15,449 nucleotides of DNA from NCBI GenBank assembly GCA_964484395.1, contig CAZAFM010000062.1, positions 1 to 15,449 on the forward strand. Direction: 5' to 3'. The position numbers were made by a program, and so were the translations under genes. This document shows positions 1-7,379 of the stretch, piece after piece (position 1 is the first letter of the stretch; each line of letters begins with the position of its first letter). This DNA comes from CAZAFM01 sp964484395. Its GTDB lineage: Bacteria > Campylobacterota > Campylobacteria > Campylobacterales > CAZAFM01. A model generated the notes under the pieces. That model saw only the letters and a list, made by a program, of their open reading frames with translations. It ran no database searches and was not told the DNA's origin.

Positions 1-1518
1 AAAGATAATAAAGCTCTTCTTTGCGCTATTTTAGCCAATTAGGTTGATATTAGATAATAAGATAGAAAAAGAAAATATCTGATGTATGAGTTTGACATAG
101 TACTTGATCGCTAAGATTAGAAAAAAAACGAAGAGCTTCATAGTCAAAAAAAAGATCAAAATGTACATATAGAAATTCCATATGAACCCCAAACCGGATT
201 TGCAGGTATTATAGTAGAAGAAGAAGATGCAGAGCATTACTACATAAAAGGCTCACCTGAAGTAATACTAGATGCCTGTGATATTAGCTCAAAACAGAAA
301 GAAGATATAATAGAAAGTATAGAAGAGTATGCTACCAAAGGGTATAGAAACATCGCTCTTGCGCATAAAAAAAGTGGTGAGGACTTCGCACTTGAGGGAT
401 TTGAGTGGATAGGCTTTGTAGCTATTATAGATCCGCTAAGAGAGGGAGTAGCCCAATCGGTGAAAAAAGCGCGGGAAGCGGGAATTGATGTCTCAATGAT
501 AACAGGTGATCATCCAAGTACAGCATTTTACATAGCAAAAGAGCTAGGAATTGCAAAAGAACAGGATGAAGTTATAAGTGGCAAAGAGCTACAACTGTGG
601 ATAGATAAGGGAGAGGATCCAAAAGAGATAAAAAATAAGCGTGTATTTGCCAGAGTGAGTCCAGAGCAGAAGAAGCGACTTGTGGACGCGTTTCAAAAGC
701 TTGGGCATTATGTGGCAGTTACTGGGGATGGTGTAAATGATGCACCTGCTCTCAAGCACTCAAACATCGGCATCTCAATGGGTATAAGCGGTACGGATGT
801 TGCGCGCGAGACATCAGATATTATCTTGACTGATGATCATTTTGGCTCTATAGTCAACGGTATTGAGGAAGGAAGAGTTGCTTATGACAATATACGCAAA
901 GTTGTTTACCTACTTGTATCAACGGGATTTGCAGAGATTATACTAGTTGGTCTCTCTATGCTCTTTCTACTACCCCTACCCCTTCTTCCAGTACAGTTAC
1001 TATGGCTCAATCTAGTGACAAACGGCATACAGCATATAGCTCTTGGACTTGACAAAGCAGAGCCAGGAGTGCTACAAAGGAAACCGCGAGACCCTAAAGA
1101 ACCAATTTTTAATAAAGTAATGATACGGCGGATAGTTATTGGTGGGGGCTATATGGGACTTGTAGCCTTCTTACTCTTCTCTTGGCTCACAAGCATGGGA
1201 GTAGCAGAAGATGAGGCGAGAAATCTTACACTACTTTTGATGGTACTGTTTGAAAATGTACATGCTATAAACTCAAAATCAGAGCGGGTTTATCTATTTA
1301 GTATGAATCTTTTGACAAACAAGCTACTTCTAGGTGCGATAATCATAGCTCAAGGGGTGCATATATTAAGTATGCATATACCAACTATGCAGAATATTCT
1401 AGGAACCTCACCGGTACCAATCCAGCATTGGATGATGCTTTTGGTAGTAGCTCTCTCTCTTGTACTTCTAATGGAGTTTGACAAATATATAGCAAATAGG
1501 AGAAAATTTGGAAAATAG
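1..1518 (+). pseudogene. P-type cation ATPase, C-terminal part, frame broken near the window start
   Basis: This is the C-terminal half of a P2-like (Ca2+-ATPase-related) cation-transporting ATPase of the inner membrane. From base 121 the frame is open to the TAG at 1516-1518. It contains the end of the nucleotide-binding domain (KGSPE), the P-domain motifs MITGD and TGDGVNDAPALK, and then about six hydrophobic segments. The DKTGT phosphorylation site would lie upstream of the window. In the helix equivalent to SERCA M6 the motif reads NLVTNG, so the SERCA aspartate of NLVTDG is Asn; ion specificity is therefore uncertain. Bases 1-39 read in the same frame as plausible ATPase sequence (ALLCAILAN), but stops follow at 40, 55, 58, 112 and 118, and a neighbouring frame looks coding near 105-128. 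This suggests several small indels or substitutions: either real decay or sequence error at a contig end. The gene overlaps ftsH by 11 bases. Confidence 0.75.
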
Positions 1519-3406
1519 TATAGACAATCTTCATACAAAAGATAGCAAGAACCCGCCCTACACGCCCAAACAGAGCAGAATGCTCTGGCGTAATGTCTGG
1601 ATAGCGATTATTTCCTCAATGGCGCTTCTTTATATCTACTCACTAATATCTTCTCAAAACCAAATCAAGGAGCTTAGTTACTCTACATTTATGGAAAAGA
1701 TTGAAAAAGGAGAGATAGATAGTGTAAGTATAGATAAAGATGTGATAATCGCTAAAAAGAAGCAAAAAGAGGATGATAAAACACAGATGCCGGTGTTTTA
1801 TGAAAGTGTAATACCTCCCATGGTAGGTGAAGGCTTTGTGGATAAGCTTAAAAAAGAGGGTATAGAGATAGGGGCAAAATCTCAAAAAGACTCAACATTT
1901 TTACACATTCTTATCTCAATACTACCTTGGATGCTGTTTTTGGGGCTTATAATATACTGGAGCTACAAAACCCGTGAAGAGATGATGGGTGGGGTACAAG
2001 GCGGACCATTCTCATTCATGCACTCACGCGCAAAAAAAATGAAAAAGCAGAGTAGTTCAAAGCGATATAAGGATGTAGCAGGGGCAGAGAACGCCAAAAA
2101 AGAGCTTGCTGAGATTGTGGAATTTATGAAAGATCCAACACGGTTTGAGAAAATAGGCGCCAAGGTTCCAAAAGGGGTACTTCTTGTTGGACCTCCAGGA
2201 ACCGGAAAAACACTACTTGCTAAAGCCGTAGCAGGAGAAGCGGACGCGCCCTTTTTCTATGTTAGTGGTTCTGAGTTTGTGGAGATGCTTGTGGGTATAG
2301 GAGCATCAAGAGTCAGAGATATGTTCAAAAAAGCCAAGGAGCATAGCCCTTCTATTGTTTTTATAGATGAGATTGACGCCATTGGTCGTATGCGTGGTGC
2401 GGGAATTGGTGGAGGACATGATGAGAAAGAGCAGACACTCAATCAGATATTAGCTGAGATGGATGGCTTTGAATCCCATGAGCAAGTAGTAGTGCTTGCT
2501 GCTACTAATAGACCTGATATACTGGATAAGGCACTTTTAAGACCGGGAAGGTTTGATAGGAAAATAACGCTACACCTGCCCGATAAAGATGCCAGAAAAG
2601 AGATTTTTAGCGTACATTTGAAGAAAATTAAGAATGATGAGAATATAGATATAAATGAACTCTCCAAAATAACAATCGGGTTTAGTGGTGCTGATATTGA
2701 GAATATGGTAAATGAAGCTGCAATTTATGCAGCGCGTGAAAAGAGAGGGTCAGCAAATAGGGATGATATGTTGCGCGCACGCGATAGGATAGTGATGGGG
2801 CTGGAGCAGGAGCTTTCACTTGATGAGAGTGACAGGCGAAGAATAGCGACACACGAGTGCGGTCATACGCTTGCTGCTTATCTTCTTAAAAACACAGACC
2901 CTGTAGAGAAGGTGAGCATCATCCCGCGCAGTAGTGCACTTGGAGCTACAGAGCAACTACCTACAAAAGAGCGTAAAAACTTTCCTTACTCCTACCTTAT
3001 AGACAAGGTCGGAGTGATGCTAGGAGGAAGAGTTGCAGAACGCGTAGTCTATGATGAACTCAGTTCAGGAGCCATGGATGATCTAAAAAGTGCTACATCA
3101 CTTGTAAACAAGATGGTCTGTCAGTTCGGAATGAGCAAAGAGCTAGGACCCGTGTTTTACAACAGGGAAGAAGAGAATGTGTTTTTGGGTAAAGAGATGA
3201 CACAGAGTGAGAATTTTGGTGAAGAGACTGCAAGACTACTTGATGAGGAGGTAAGAAGAGTACTCAGAGATAAAGAGGAGTCTTTAATTAAGCTCTTTGA
3301 TGAGCATAGAGAGTCCATTAATAAACTTACTGATGCACTGATGGATCAAGAGACGCTCTATAAAGAGGAGATAGAAAAAATACTCAAAAAAAGTGGTGCT
3401 CTTTAA
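1508..3406 (+). CDS. ftsH: ATP-dependent zinc metalloprotease FtsH
   Basis: A membrane-anchored AAA+ protease of 632 residues, the usual family length, which extracts and degrades membrane and regulatory proteins. A first membrane helix lies at about residues 29-48, then a small periplasmic domain, then a second helix at about 132-150. The AAA+ domain has Walker A GPPGTGKT at 228-235, Walker B with Asp287-Glu288, and the second region of homology ending RPGRFDR. The protease has the zinc site HECGH at 449-453 and a likely third ligand Asp525 in GAMDDL. The pore loop reads EMLVG, with Leu261 where the common motif has Phe (MFVG). The start is TTG at 1508, supported by AGGAG at 1498-1502 five bases upstream; the next ATG lies 24 codons in and has no comparable site. 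The start lies inside the end of the ATPase gene, so the two are probably co-transcribed. It could be a second FtsH paralogue. Confidence 0.93.
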   Translation: MENSIDNLHTKDSKNPPYTPKQSRMLWRNVWIAIISSMALLYIYSLISSQNQIKELSYSTFMEKIEKGEIDSVSIDKDVIIAKKKQKEDDKTQMPVFYESVIPPMVGEGFVDKLKKEGIEIGAKSQKDSTFLHILISILPWMLFLGLIIYWSYKTREEMMGGVQGGPFSFMHSRAKKMKKQSSSKRYKDVAGAENAKKELAEIVEFMKDPTRFEKIGAKVPKGVLLVGPPGTGKTLLAKAVAGEADAPFFYVSGSEFVEMLVGIGASRVRDMFKKAKEHSPSIVFIDEIDAIGRMRGAGIGGGHDEKEQTLNQILAEMDGFESHEQVVVLAATNRPDILDKALLRPGRFDRKITLHLPDKDARKEIFSVHLKKIKNDENIDINELSKITIGFSGADIENMVNEAAIYAAREKRGSANRDDMLRARDRIVMGLEQELSLDESDRRRIATHECGHTLAAYLLKNTDPVEKVSIIPRSSALGATEQLPTKERKNFPYSYLIDKVGVMLGGRVAERVVYDELSSGAMDDLKSATSLVNKMVCQFGMSKELGPVFYNREEENVFLGKEMTQSENFGEETARLLDEEVRRVLRDKEESLIKLFDEHRESINKLTDALMDQETLYKEEIEKILKKSGAL

Positions 3407-3438
3407 GATACTTTTAAAGAGTGAAAATCAAGTTTTTT
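3384..3438. terminator. Bidirectional terminator between convergent ftsH and ankyrin genes
   Basis: An 8-bp perfect stem, CTCTTTAA (3399-3406) with TTAAAGAG (3414-3421), closes a 7-base loop. It is flanked by seven A's at 3384-3390 and seven T's at 3432-3438, so either strand can give a hairpin followed by U's. The U tracts lie about 8 to 10 bases beyond the stem, which is farther than ideal. The stem includes the ftsH stop codon. Confidence 0.55.
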
Positions 3439-3904
3439 TGAGTTTTCTTAGCCAGAACATAGGATTTGATAAAACACTATATATCGCTCTGGATTCTGTT
3501 TGGCTCTGTAGATAATTAACAACCTCTTTTCTTCCAAATATTGAAGCAAAGAGGATTGGATCTCTTAGAGGACTTCTATCAATGACCGCTCCGTTTTCCA
3601 CAAGTAGTCTGCAGATTTCCAGATATCCCTTAAAAGCAACTCCCGCCAAGATAGAATGACCGTGGTCATTGCTCTCATTGACATTAGCTCCTTGTTCAAT
3701 AAGCATTTTTGAGCACTCATAATGCCCATTATATGCACTAAGCATCAAGAGTGAGTTGCCCTTTGTGTCTTTGGTGTTTGGATGCAGACCTGCTTGGAGC
3801 ATACTCAAGAGCGTCTCTACCTCCCCCTCTCTTGCTAGATTGAGTGCATAGAGTTGGAGCTCTATGAAACGCTCCTCCTCTCTTTGGCTTAGCTGATTAA
3901 CCAA
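3428..3904 (-). CDS. Ankyrin-repeat protein downstream of catalase (Cj1386/KapA-like)
   Basis: A 158-residue protein without a signal peptide, made largely of three to four ankyrin repeats between about residues 15 and 135. Repeat signatures include NSLLMLSAYNGHYECSKMLI, GANVNESNDHG and a GYLEICRLLVENGA segment. It starts at TTG 3904, three bases after the catalase TGA; GAGGG at the catalase 3' end is a suitable ribosome binding site. The tempting ATG overlapping the catalase stop hits a TAA after three codons. In C. jejuni the gene after katA (Cj1386) encodes an ankyrin protein reported to support catalase activity through haem supply, and Helicobacter pylori has KapA in the same place. By position and fold a similar accessory role for KatA is inferred. 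Ankyrin repeats alone do not prove it. Confidence 0.85.
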   Translation of the reverse strand: MVNQLSQREEERFIELQLYALNLAREGEVETLLSMLQAGLHPNTKDTKGNSLLMLSAYNGHYECSKMLIEQGANVNESNDHGHSILAGVAFKGYLEICRLLVENGAVIDRSPLRDPILFASIFGRKEVVNYLQSQTESRAIYSVLSNPMFWLRKLKKT

Positions 3905-3907
3905 ACA

Positions 3908-5338
3908 TCAGCCCTCAAGTGCTCTTTTAACACCTGCTGCATAATCAGGATGCACCTTCTCAAAGAGTTTTATCTGTCTATCTACTATCTCTTTTGGAGT
4001 ATCTCCCATGTGGCGCGCTATGTTTCCAAAAAGCTGCTCTTTTTGCTCATCGGACATCAGCTCAAAGAGTGCTCTTGGCTGGGATACATCTTCATTACCT
4101 TCTCTGTGATCATATCTAGCACCATCACCATTTACTGGAAAAGGTGGTTCTGCAAAACTACTATCTTCTAGAGGACCATCATAGCTGTTTGGTTCATAGT
4201 AAGCATCAGAAGATGCAGGCTCTGCAAAGTTCATAGCACCGTCCATATGATAAGTGTTAACCTCATTTTTAGGTCTGTTTACAGGTAACATCTCATAGTG
4301 TGTACCTATCCTATACCTATGTGCATCAGCATAAGAAAAAATCCTTGCTTGAAGCATCTTATCAGGACTCCAACTAATGCCAGGAACTACATTTGATGGA
4401 CTAAATGCTACTTGCTCGATTTCTTGAAAGTAGTTTTCTGGGTTTCTGTTAAGCTCCATAGTGCCAATATCCATCACTGGATAGTCCCCATGAGGCCACA
4501 CTTTTGTCAAATCAAATGGATTAAAAGAACACTCTTTTGTCTGCTGTTCAGTCATAATCTGTATTTGCACATTCCACTTTGGATATTCACCCCTTTTTAT
4601 TGCCTCATAGAGATCACGCTGAGAATACTCTCTATCTTTTCCCACAACCTCTTCAGCCTCTTTGTCCGTAAAGTTCTCTATTCCTTGTTTTGTTTTAAAG
4701 TGAAACTTCACCCAAAAGCGCTCTCCTGAGCTATTGATTAGACTATATGTGTGTGAGCCATAACCGTTGATGTTTCTAAAACCTTTTGGAAGTCCTCTAT
4801 CAGACATAAGTATAGTCACCTGATGCAGACTCTCAGGGGACTTGCTCCAAAAATCCCATGCAGCAGCATTGTTTCTTAGATTTGTTTTAGGATGGCGCTT
4901 TTGGGTGTGGATAAAGTCTGGGAATTTCTGAGGATCTCTAACAAAAAACACAGGGGTGTTGTTACCGACAAGATCCCAATTACCCTCCTCTGTATAAAAC
5001 TTCAGAGCAAAACCGCGAACATCCCTCTCTGTATCAGCAGCTCCTCGCTCACCCGCCACAGTTGAAAACCTCGCAATCATCTCTGTCTGCGCACCCTTTT
5101 GTAGGACTTTTGCTTTTGTGTATTTTGACAAGTCCGCCGTAATAGTAAGCGTTCCGTGTGCACCACCACCTTTTGCGTGTACAACTCTCTCAGGAATCCT
5201 CTCTCTGTTCTGATGAGCCAGCTTTTCTAAAAGCTGATAATCCTGCATCAAAAGCGGTCCTCTATCTCCTGCACTCAAAGAGTTCTGGTTATCACTAATG
5301 GGATTACCAGCTGTAGTTGTCATTGTCTTTTTTGGCAT
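3908..5338 (-). CDS. katA: Haem catalase KatA
   Basis: A monofunctional haem catalase converting hydrogen peroxide to water and oxygen. It is 476 residues long, which fits small-subunit (clade 3) catalases. Visible active-site elements are the distal histidine His54 in RVVHAKGGGAHG, the distal asparagine in VGNNTPVFFVRD (126-127), and the proximal haem-ligand tyrosine Tyr336 in RIFSYADAHRYR. No signal peptide is seen, so it is probably cytoplasmic. I place the start at the ATG at 5338: AAGGA sits five bases upstream of it. The ATG two codons earlier (5344) would abut that site. The gene is read together with the downstream ankyrin gene. Its promoter region has a TACAAT -10 inside a perfect palindrome, consistent with a peroxide- or iron-responsive repressor. 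Confidence 0.95.
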   Translation of the reverse strand: MPKKTMTTTAGNPISDNQNSLSAGDRGPLLMQDYQLLEKLAHQNRERIPERVVHAKGGGAHGTLTITADLSKYTKAKVLQKGAQTEMIARFSTVAGERGAADTERDVRGFALKFYTEEGNWDLVGNNTPVFFVRDPQKFPDFIHTQKRHPKTNLRNNAAAWDFWSKSPESLHQVTILMSDRGLPKGFRNINGYGSHTYSLINSSGERFWVKFHFKTKQGIENFTDKEAEEVVGKDREYSQRDLYEAIKRGEYPKWNVQIQIMTEQQTKECSFNPFDLTKVWPHGDYPVMDIGTMELNRNPENYFQEIEQVAFSPSNVVPGISWSPDKMLQARIFSYADAHRYRIGTHYEMLPVNRPKNEVNTYHMDGAMNFAEPASSDAYYEPNSYDGPLEDSSFAEPPFPVNGDGARYDHREGNEDVSQPRALFELMSDEQKEQLFGNIARHMGDTPKEIVDRQIKLFEKVHPDYAAGVKRALEG

Positions 5339-5364
5339 AAACATCCTTTTTTTATAATATATTT

Positions 5365-5376
5365 ATACAATTGTAT
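5365..5376 (-). promoter_or_regulatory. katA promoter -10 within a 12-bp palindrome
   Basis: The sequence ATACAATTGTAT is a perfect 12-bp palindrome. Read on the minus strand it contains TACAAT (5375-5370), which ends 31 bases before the chosen katA start. The same hexamer lies at a similar distance before three other minus-strand genes here. A repressor bound to the palindrome would cover the -10. PerR or Fur is plausible for katA in this phylum, but the sequence does not match the classical boxes closely, so the identity of the regulator is inferred. Confidence 0.45.
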
Positions 5377-5516
5377 TACTATATGTTTAATCCAATATTA
5401 TATATAGCTCTCAAAGAGAAATTTTAACGAACTATTTGAGTATAGAGGCAAAAGGCTTCATAAAATCAGTTTTGTTTTTTTACTTTAGCTTTTAATAACT
5501 CTTTTCACCTATAAAT

Positions 5517-5542
5517 CTTCTTTACAACAAGCCGTAAAGAAG
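5517..5542 (-). terminator. Hairpin after the 5625-6071 gene, upstream of katA
   Basis: A 9-bp perfect inverted repeat, CTTCTTTAC (5517-5525) with GTAAAGAAG (5534-5542), has an 8-base loop. It overlaps the TAA at 5524-5522 that ends the frame-shifted continuation of the upstream gene. No good U tract follows on the minus strand, so termination would be weak; it may instead separate or stabilise transcripts. Confidence 0.4.
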
Positions 5543-5645
5543 CTCTTTAGCAGAGTTCTCTAGCTTCCCTCTCGTGCTTTGAACTACGGAATTGTTACCT
5601 TTGACTATGATTTTAGGTTCAGTGCTAGAAGCTAATAGCCTCTAG
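5522..5645 (-). other. Probable frame-shifted C-terminal continuation of the 5625-6071 gene
   Basis: Past the annotated stop, the -1/+2 frame on the minus strand is open for about 38 codons and ends at TAA 5524-5522. Its residues look protein-like: STEPKIIVKGNNSVV, then a Lys/Glu-rich helical stretch ending ELLYGLL. It joins the upstream gene near a GAGGCTATTAGC sequence and would extend that protein from 148 to about 182 residues. A hairpin overlaps its stop codon, as seen at other true gene ends in this window. This may be a real frameshift mutation, a sequencing error or recoding. Confidence 0.45.
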
Positions 5646-6071
5646 TTCTTTTTTAAATTTGCAACTGATTTTATATGGAACAATTTTTAGCTCACTATTG
5701 CTATCTATATCTACTGATTTAATCTCAATATGTTTTGTTAGATACCTGCTTTTTGGATAGATTAGATAGATTTTATTATGAAGTTTAGCTCTTAGCCTCT
5801 CTATTGCTAGCTCTATGTCCTCAGCAATTTCAACCCTTATGTTCTCTATATTCTCTCTCCATATAGGATAAATCGTTATTGGATGACCTAAACTTTTAGG
5901 GGTAAAGTTTATGAAATCATTGGATTCTTCTATAGTAGCACTAGGGTGTAGCTTTGATATTCTAGCTACTATGTATTTTGAAAATCTCTTTTTTTTCTGT
6001 AAAAGTACAATCCTTTCAACCTCTGCTTCTCTCTGCTCTAATATTTCGTATGTTGACTTTATTTCACTCAA
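5625..6071 (-). CDS. Unidentified protein, divergent from flavodoxin
   Basis: I do not recognise this family. The product is 148 residues, soluble and highly charged. The first 45 residues (YEILEQREAEVERIVLLQKK) could form a coiled coil, followed by mixed alpha/beta sequence. A start at TTG 6071 is chosen because AAGGAG (6082-6077) lies five bases upstream. Upstream ATGs in the same frame fall in the Fur-like box and the divergent leader, and lack a binding site. TATAAT on the minus strand at 6117-6112, inside the Fur-like box, is a possible -10 for this gene, so it may be iron-regulated together with flavodoxin. A small unidentified gene occurs between fldA and katA in C. jejuni (Cj1383c/Cj1384c, from memory), but I have not shown homology. 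The C-terminus is probably frame-shifted. Confidence 0.65.
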   Translation of the reverse strand: MSEIKSTYEILEQREAEVERIVLLQKKKRFSKYIVARISKLHPSATIEESNDFINFTPKSLGHPITIYPIWRENIENIRVEIAEDIELAIERLRAKLHNKIYLIYPKSRYLTKHIEIKSVDIDSNSELKIVPYKISCKFKKELEAISF

Positions 6072-6084
6072 AATAACTCCTTGT

Positions 6085-6117
6085 TTGACTTCTTTTTTGA
6101 AAATTGTTATCATTATA
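6085..6117 (+). promoter_or_regulatory. Fur-type promoter upstream of flavodoxin
   Basis: TTGACT (6085-6090), 17 bases, then TATCAT (6108-6113) forms a sigma70-type promoter. The 19-mer GAAAATTGTTATCATTATA (6099-6117) overlaps the -10 and matches the classical Fur box GATAATGATAATCATTATC at 14 of 19 positions by my count. The same 19-mer recurs exactly at 10981-10999. The minus strand of the box also contains TATAAT, so a bound repressor could control both the flavodoxin gene and the divergent gene. Confidence 0.7.
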
Positions 6118-6162
6118 CTTATTAAAACTAAAAGGTTTCTTATGTATAAAACTGAGCATCCC

Positions 6163-6184
6163 TGTAGAAGCATAGACTTCTACA
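6163..6184 (+). other. Hairpin in the flavodoxin 5' leader
   Basis: A perfect 8-bp inverted repeat, TGTAGAAG (6163-6170) with CTTCTACA (6177-6184), has a 6-base loop and ends ten bases before the flavodoxin Shine-Dalgarno sequence. It is followed by A's rather than T's on the plus strand, so it is not a forward terminator. It could stabilise the mRNA or be an operator for another regulator. Confidence 0.5.
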
Positions 6185-6204
6185 AAAAAACATAAGGATG
6201 GAAA

Positions 6205-6729
6205 ATGGATTGTGGAATTTTTTATGGATCAACTACTGGAAATACAGCATCTATAGCACAAGGTATGCAAAAAAGATTAGAACCAGCTATGGATGTCCAT
6301 GTGTACGATGTGGCAAACCTAGATAGTGATGAAGAGCTAAAGATGCATGATTTACTAATTTTTGGTGCATCTACTTGGGGTGAAGGTGACCTACAAGATG
6401 ACTGGAGTCACTACTTAGGTGTAGTTAGTGGAATAAATCTTGATGGTAAGATAGTTGCAATATTTGGACTAGGAGATCAAGAAGGATATAGTGATTGTTT
6501 TGTTGATGGTATGAAAGTTTTATATGATTTTGCAATACAGAGTGGTGCGCAAGTTATTGGGTTTTGGGACAGTGATGATTATAGTTTTGATAGCTCTGAG
6601 GCACTCATTGATGGTAAATTTGTGGGGCTAGTTATCGATGAAGATAATCAGAGTGATTTAAGTGAAAACAGACTTGATACTTGGTGCTCAAATCTAGTAG
6701 ATAGCATTCATTCAAATTTAGAAGCTTAA
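6205..6729 (+). CDS. fldA: Long-chain flavodoxin
   Basis: An FMN-binding electron carrier of 174 residues, the length of long-chain flavodoxins, which replaces ferredoxin when iron is scarce. In epsilonproteobacteria FldA also serves oxidation of pyruvate and 2-oxoglutarate. The phosphate loop is YGSTTGNTAS near residue 8. The FMN-flanking loops are ASTWGEGDLQDDW, with an aromatic Trp stacking residue, and GLGDQEGYSDCFVDG. The protein is strongly acidic, as expected. ATG 6205 has AAGGA at 6194-6198, six bases upstream; the earlier ATG at 6198 reads a different, short frame. A Fur-type promoter lies about 90 bases upstream and a long terminator hairpin follows the stop codon, so it is a single-gene transcription unit. 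The Fur-type promoter fits induction in low iron. Confidence 0.94.
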   Translation: MDCGIFYGSTTGNTASIAQGMQKRLEPAMDVHVYDVANLDSDEELKMHDLLIFGASTWGEGDLQDDWSHYLGVVSGINLDGKIVAIFGLGDQEGYSDCFVDGMKVLYDFAIQSGAQVIGFWDSDDYSFDSSEALIDGKFVGLVIDEDNQSDLSENRLDTWCSNLVDSIHSNLEA

Positions 6730-6731
6730 AG

Positions 6732-6811
6732 AAGCAGTAGCTTTTGCAAGTGGAGTTTAATTATCATTAGGGTAATGATATAGCTCCCTTGCCTTGTAGC
6801 TACTGCTTTTT
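6732..6811 (+). terminator. Long terminator hairpin after flavodoxin
   Basis: The outer stem AAGCAGTAGC (6732-6741) pairs with GCTACTGCTT (6799-6808) and is followed by T's through 6811. Inside it are partial pairings GCAAG/CTTGC and GGAG/CTCC. The tip is a perfect inverted repeat, TATCATTA GGG TAATGATA (6762-6780). The whole is about 80 bases, much longer than a simple terminator. The tip uses Fur-half-site-like words in the reverse order. Confidence 0.65.
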
Positions 6812-6885
6812 ATAAATAGGCAGGACATATCAAGTGATATATCAACATAATAGAGCATATTGGGGTAAGATAGATAAAGGGGGTG

Positions 6886-7224
6886 ATGCTTTTGGTAGTA
6901 GAATTTATAATCTTTTTTTTGGCGGCTTTTTTTGAGATATTAGGTTGTTATAGTTTTTGGATGGTTTATAGACTTGAAAAATCATATTATTGGCTGGTTA
7001 TTGGGGTTGCTTCTTTGATACTTTTTGCCTATTTGCTTACAAAAATAGACTTAGAATTTGCAGGACGAGCCTATGCGATATATGGTGGTATTTATATCAT
7101 CTCTTCACTTATTTGGCTTTTATTAGTAGAAAAACAACTTTTTAATAAATGGGATATAGTAGGTGCTCTTGTGGTGTTTATTGGAATTTTTATTATCTTT
7201 TATGGGAATCGAAATCTCCTATAG
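6886..7224 (+). CDS. YnfA/UPF0060-family small membrane protein
   Basis: A 112-residue protein with four hydrophobic helices and short loops, related to the small multidrug resistance fold. The family signature is clear in AYAIYGGIYIISSLIWLLLVE, followed by WDIVGALVVFIGIFIIF. YnfA-family proteins sit in the inner membrane and some members have been reported to export toxic cations or drugs; the substrate here is unknown. ATG 6886 is preferred over GTG 6883 because AAGG at 6877-6880 then lies five bases upstream. The gene stands alone between the flavodoxin terminator and a hairpin over its own stop codon. Confidence 0.88.
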   Translation: MLLVVEFIIFFLAAFFEILGCYSFWMVYRLEKSYYWLVIGVASLILFAYLLTKIDLEFAGRAYAIYGGIYIISSLIWLLLVEKQLFNKWDIVGALVVFIGIFIIFYGNRNLL

Positions 7225-7244
7225 AGTTCAACTGCACTCTATAG
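7219..7244 (+). terminator. Hairpin over the ynfA-like stop codon
   Basis: A perfect 9-bp stem, CTATAGAGT (7219-7227) with ACTCTATAG (7236-7244), has an 8-base loop and includes the TAG stop at 7222-7224. The bases after it are AAACTAATTT, so there is no proper U tract. It may be a weak terminator or a 3'-end stabiliser. Confidence 0.4.
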
Positions 7245-7323
7245 AAACTAATTTATCTAATCTTTATTACATAACTAGCTTTACATAAATATGTTATCAA
7301 CTACTAAAAAAATATTGGAAGTC

Positions 7324-7356
7324 TTGACTTTATTATTGATAACTGTTATCATTATA
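7324..7356 (+). promoter_or_regulatory. Fur-type promoter upstream of a tiny gene
   Basis: TTGACT (7324-7329), 17 bases, then TATCAT (7347-7352). The box contains TGATAAC-T-GTTATCA (7337-7351), a perfect 7-1-7 inverted repeat, which is the minimal Fur half-site arrangement. Over 34 bases it differs from the 10966-10999 promoter at only three positions. It lies 24 bases before the start of the 25-residue frame. Confidence 0.7.
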
Positions 7357-7379
7357 ATATTATACTAAAGGAGTACATC

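Noticed and set aside
460..462. GTG at 460 as a true start of the ATPase gene
   Set aside because: The frame continues upstream with clear ATPase sequence (KGSPE) as far as 121, so 460 is internal.
3950..4729. Plus-strand open frames of 73 and 105 codons within katA
   Set aside because: They are antisense to a clear, full-length catalase and have hydrophobic, low-information composition.
6072..6173. N-terminal extension of the 5625-6071 gene
   Set aside because: It would translate the Fur-like box and the flavodoxin leader hairpin, and no ribosome binding site precedes its ATGs; TTG 6071 has AAGGAG.
5911..6195. Open frame of 94 codons on the plus strand opposite the unidentified gene
   Set aside because: It lies antisense to the 5625-6071 gene and runs through the Fur-type promoter; its start has no binding site.
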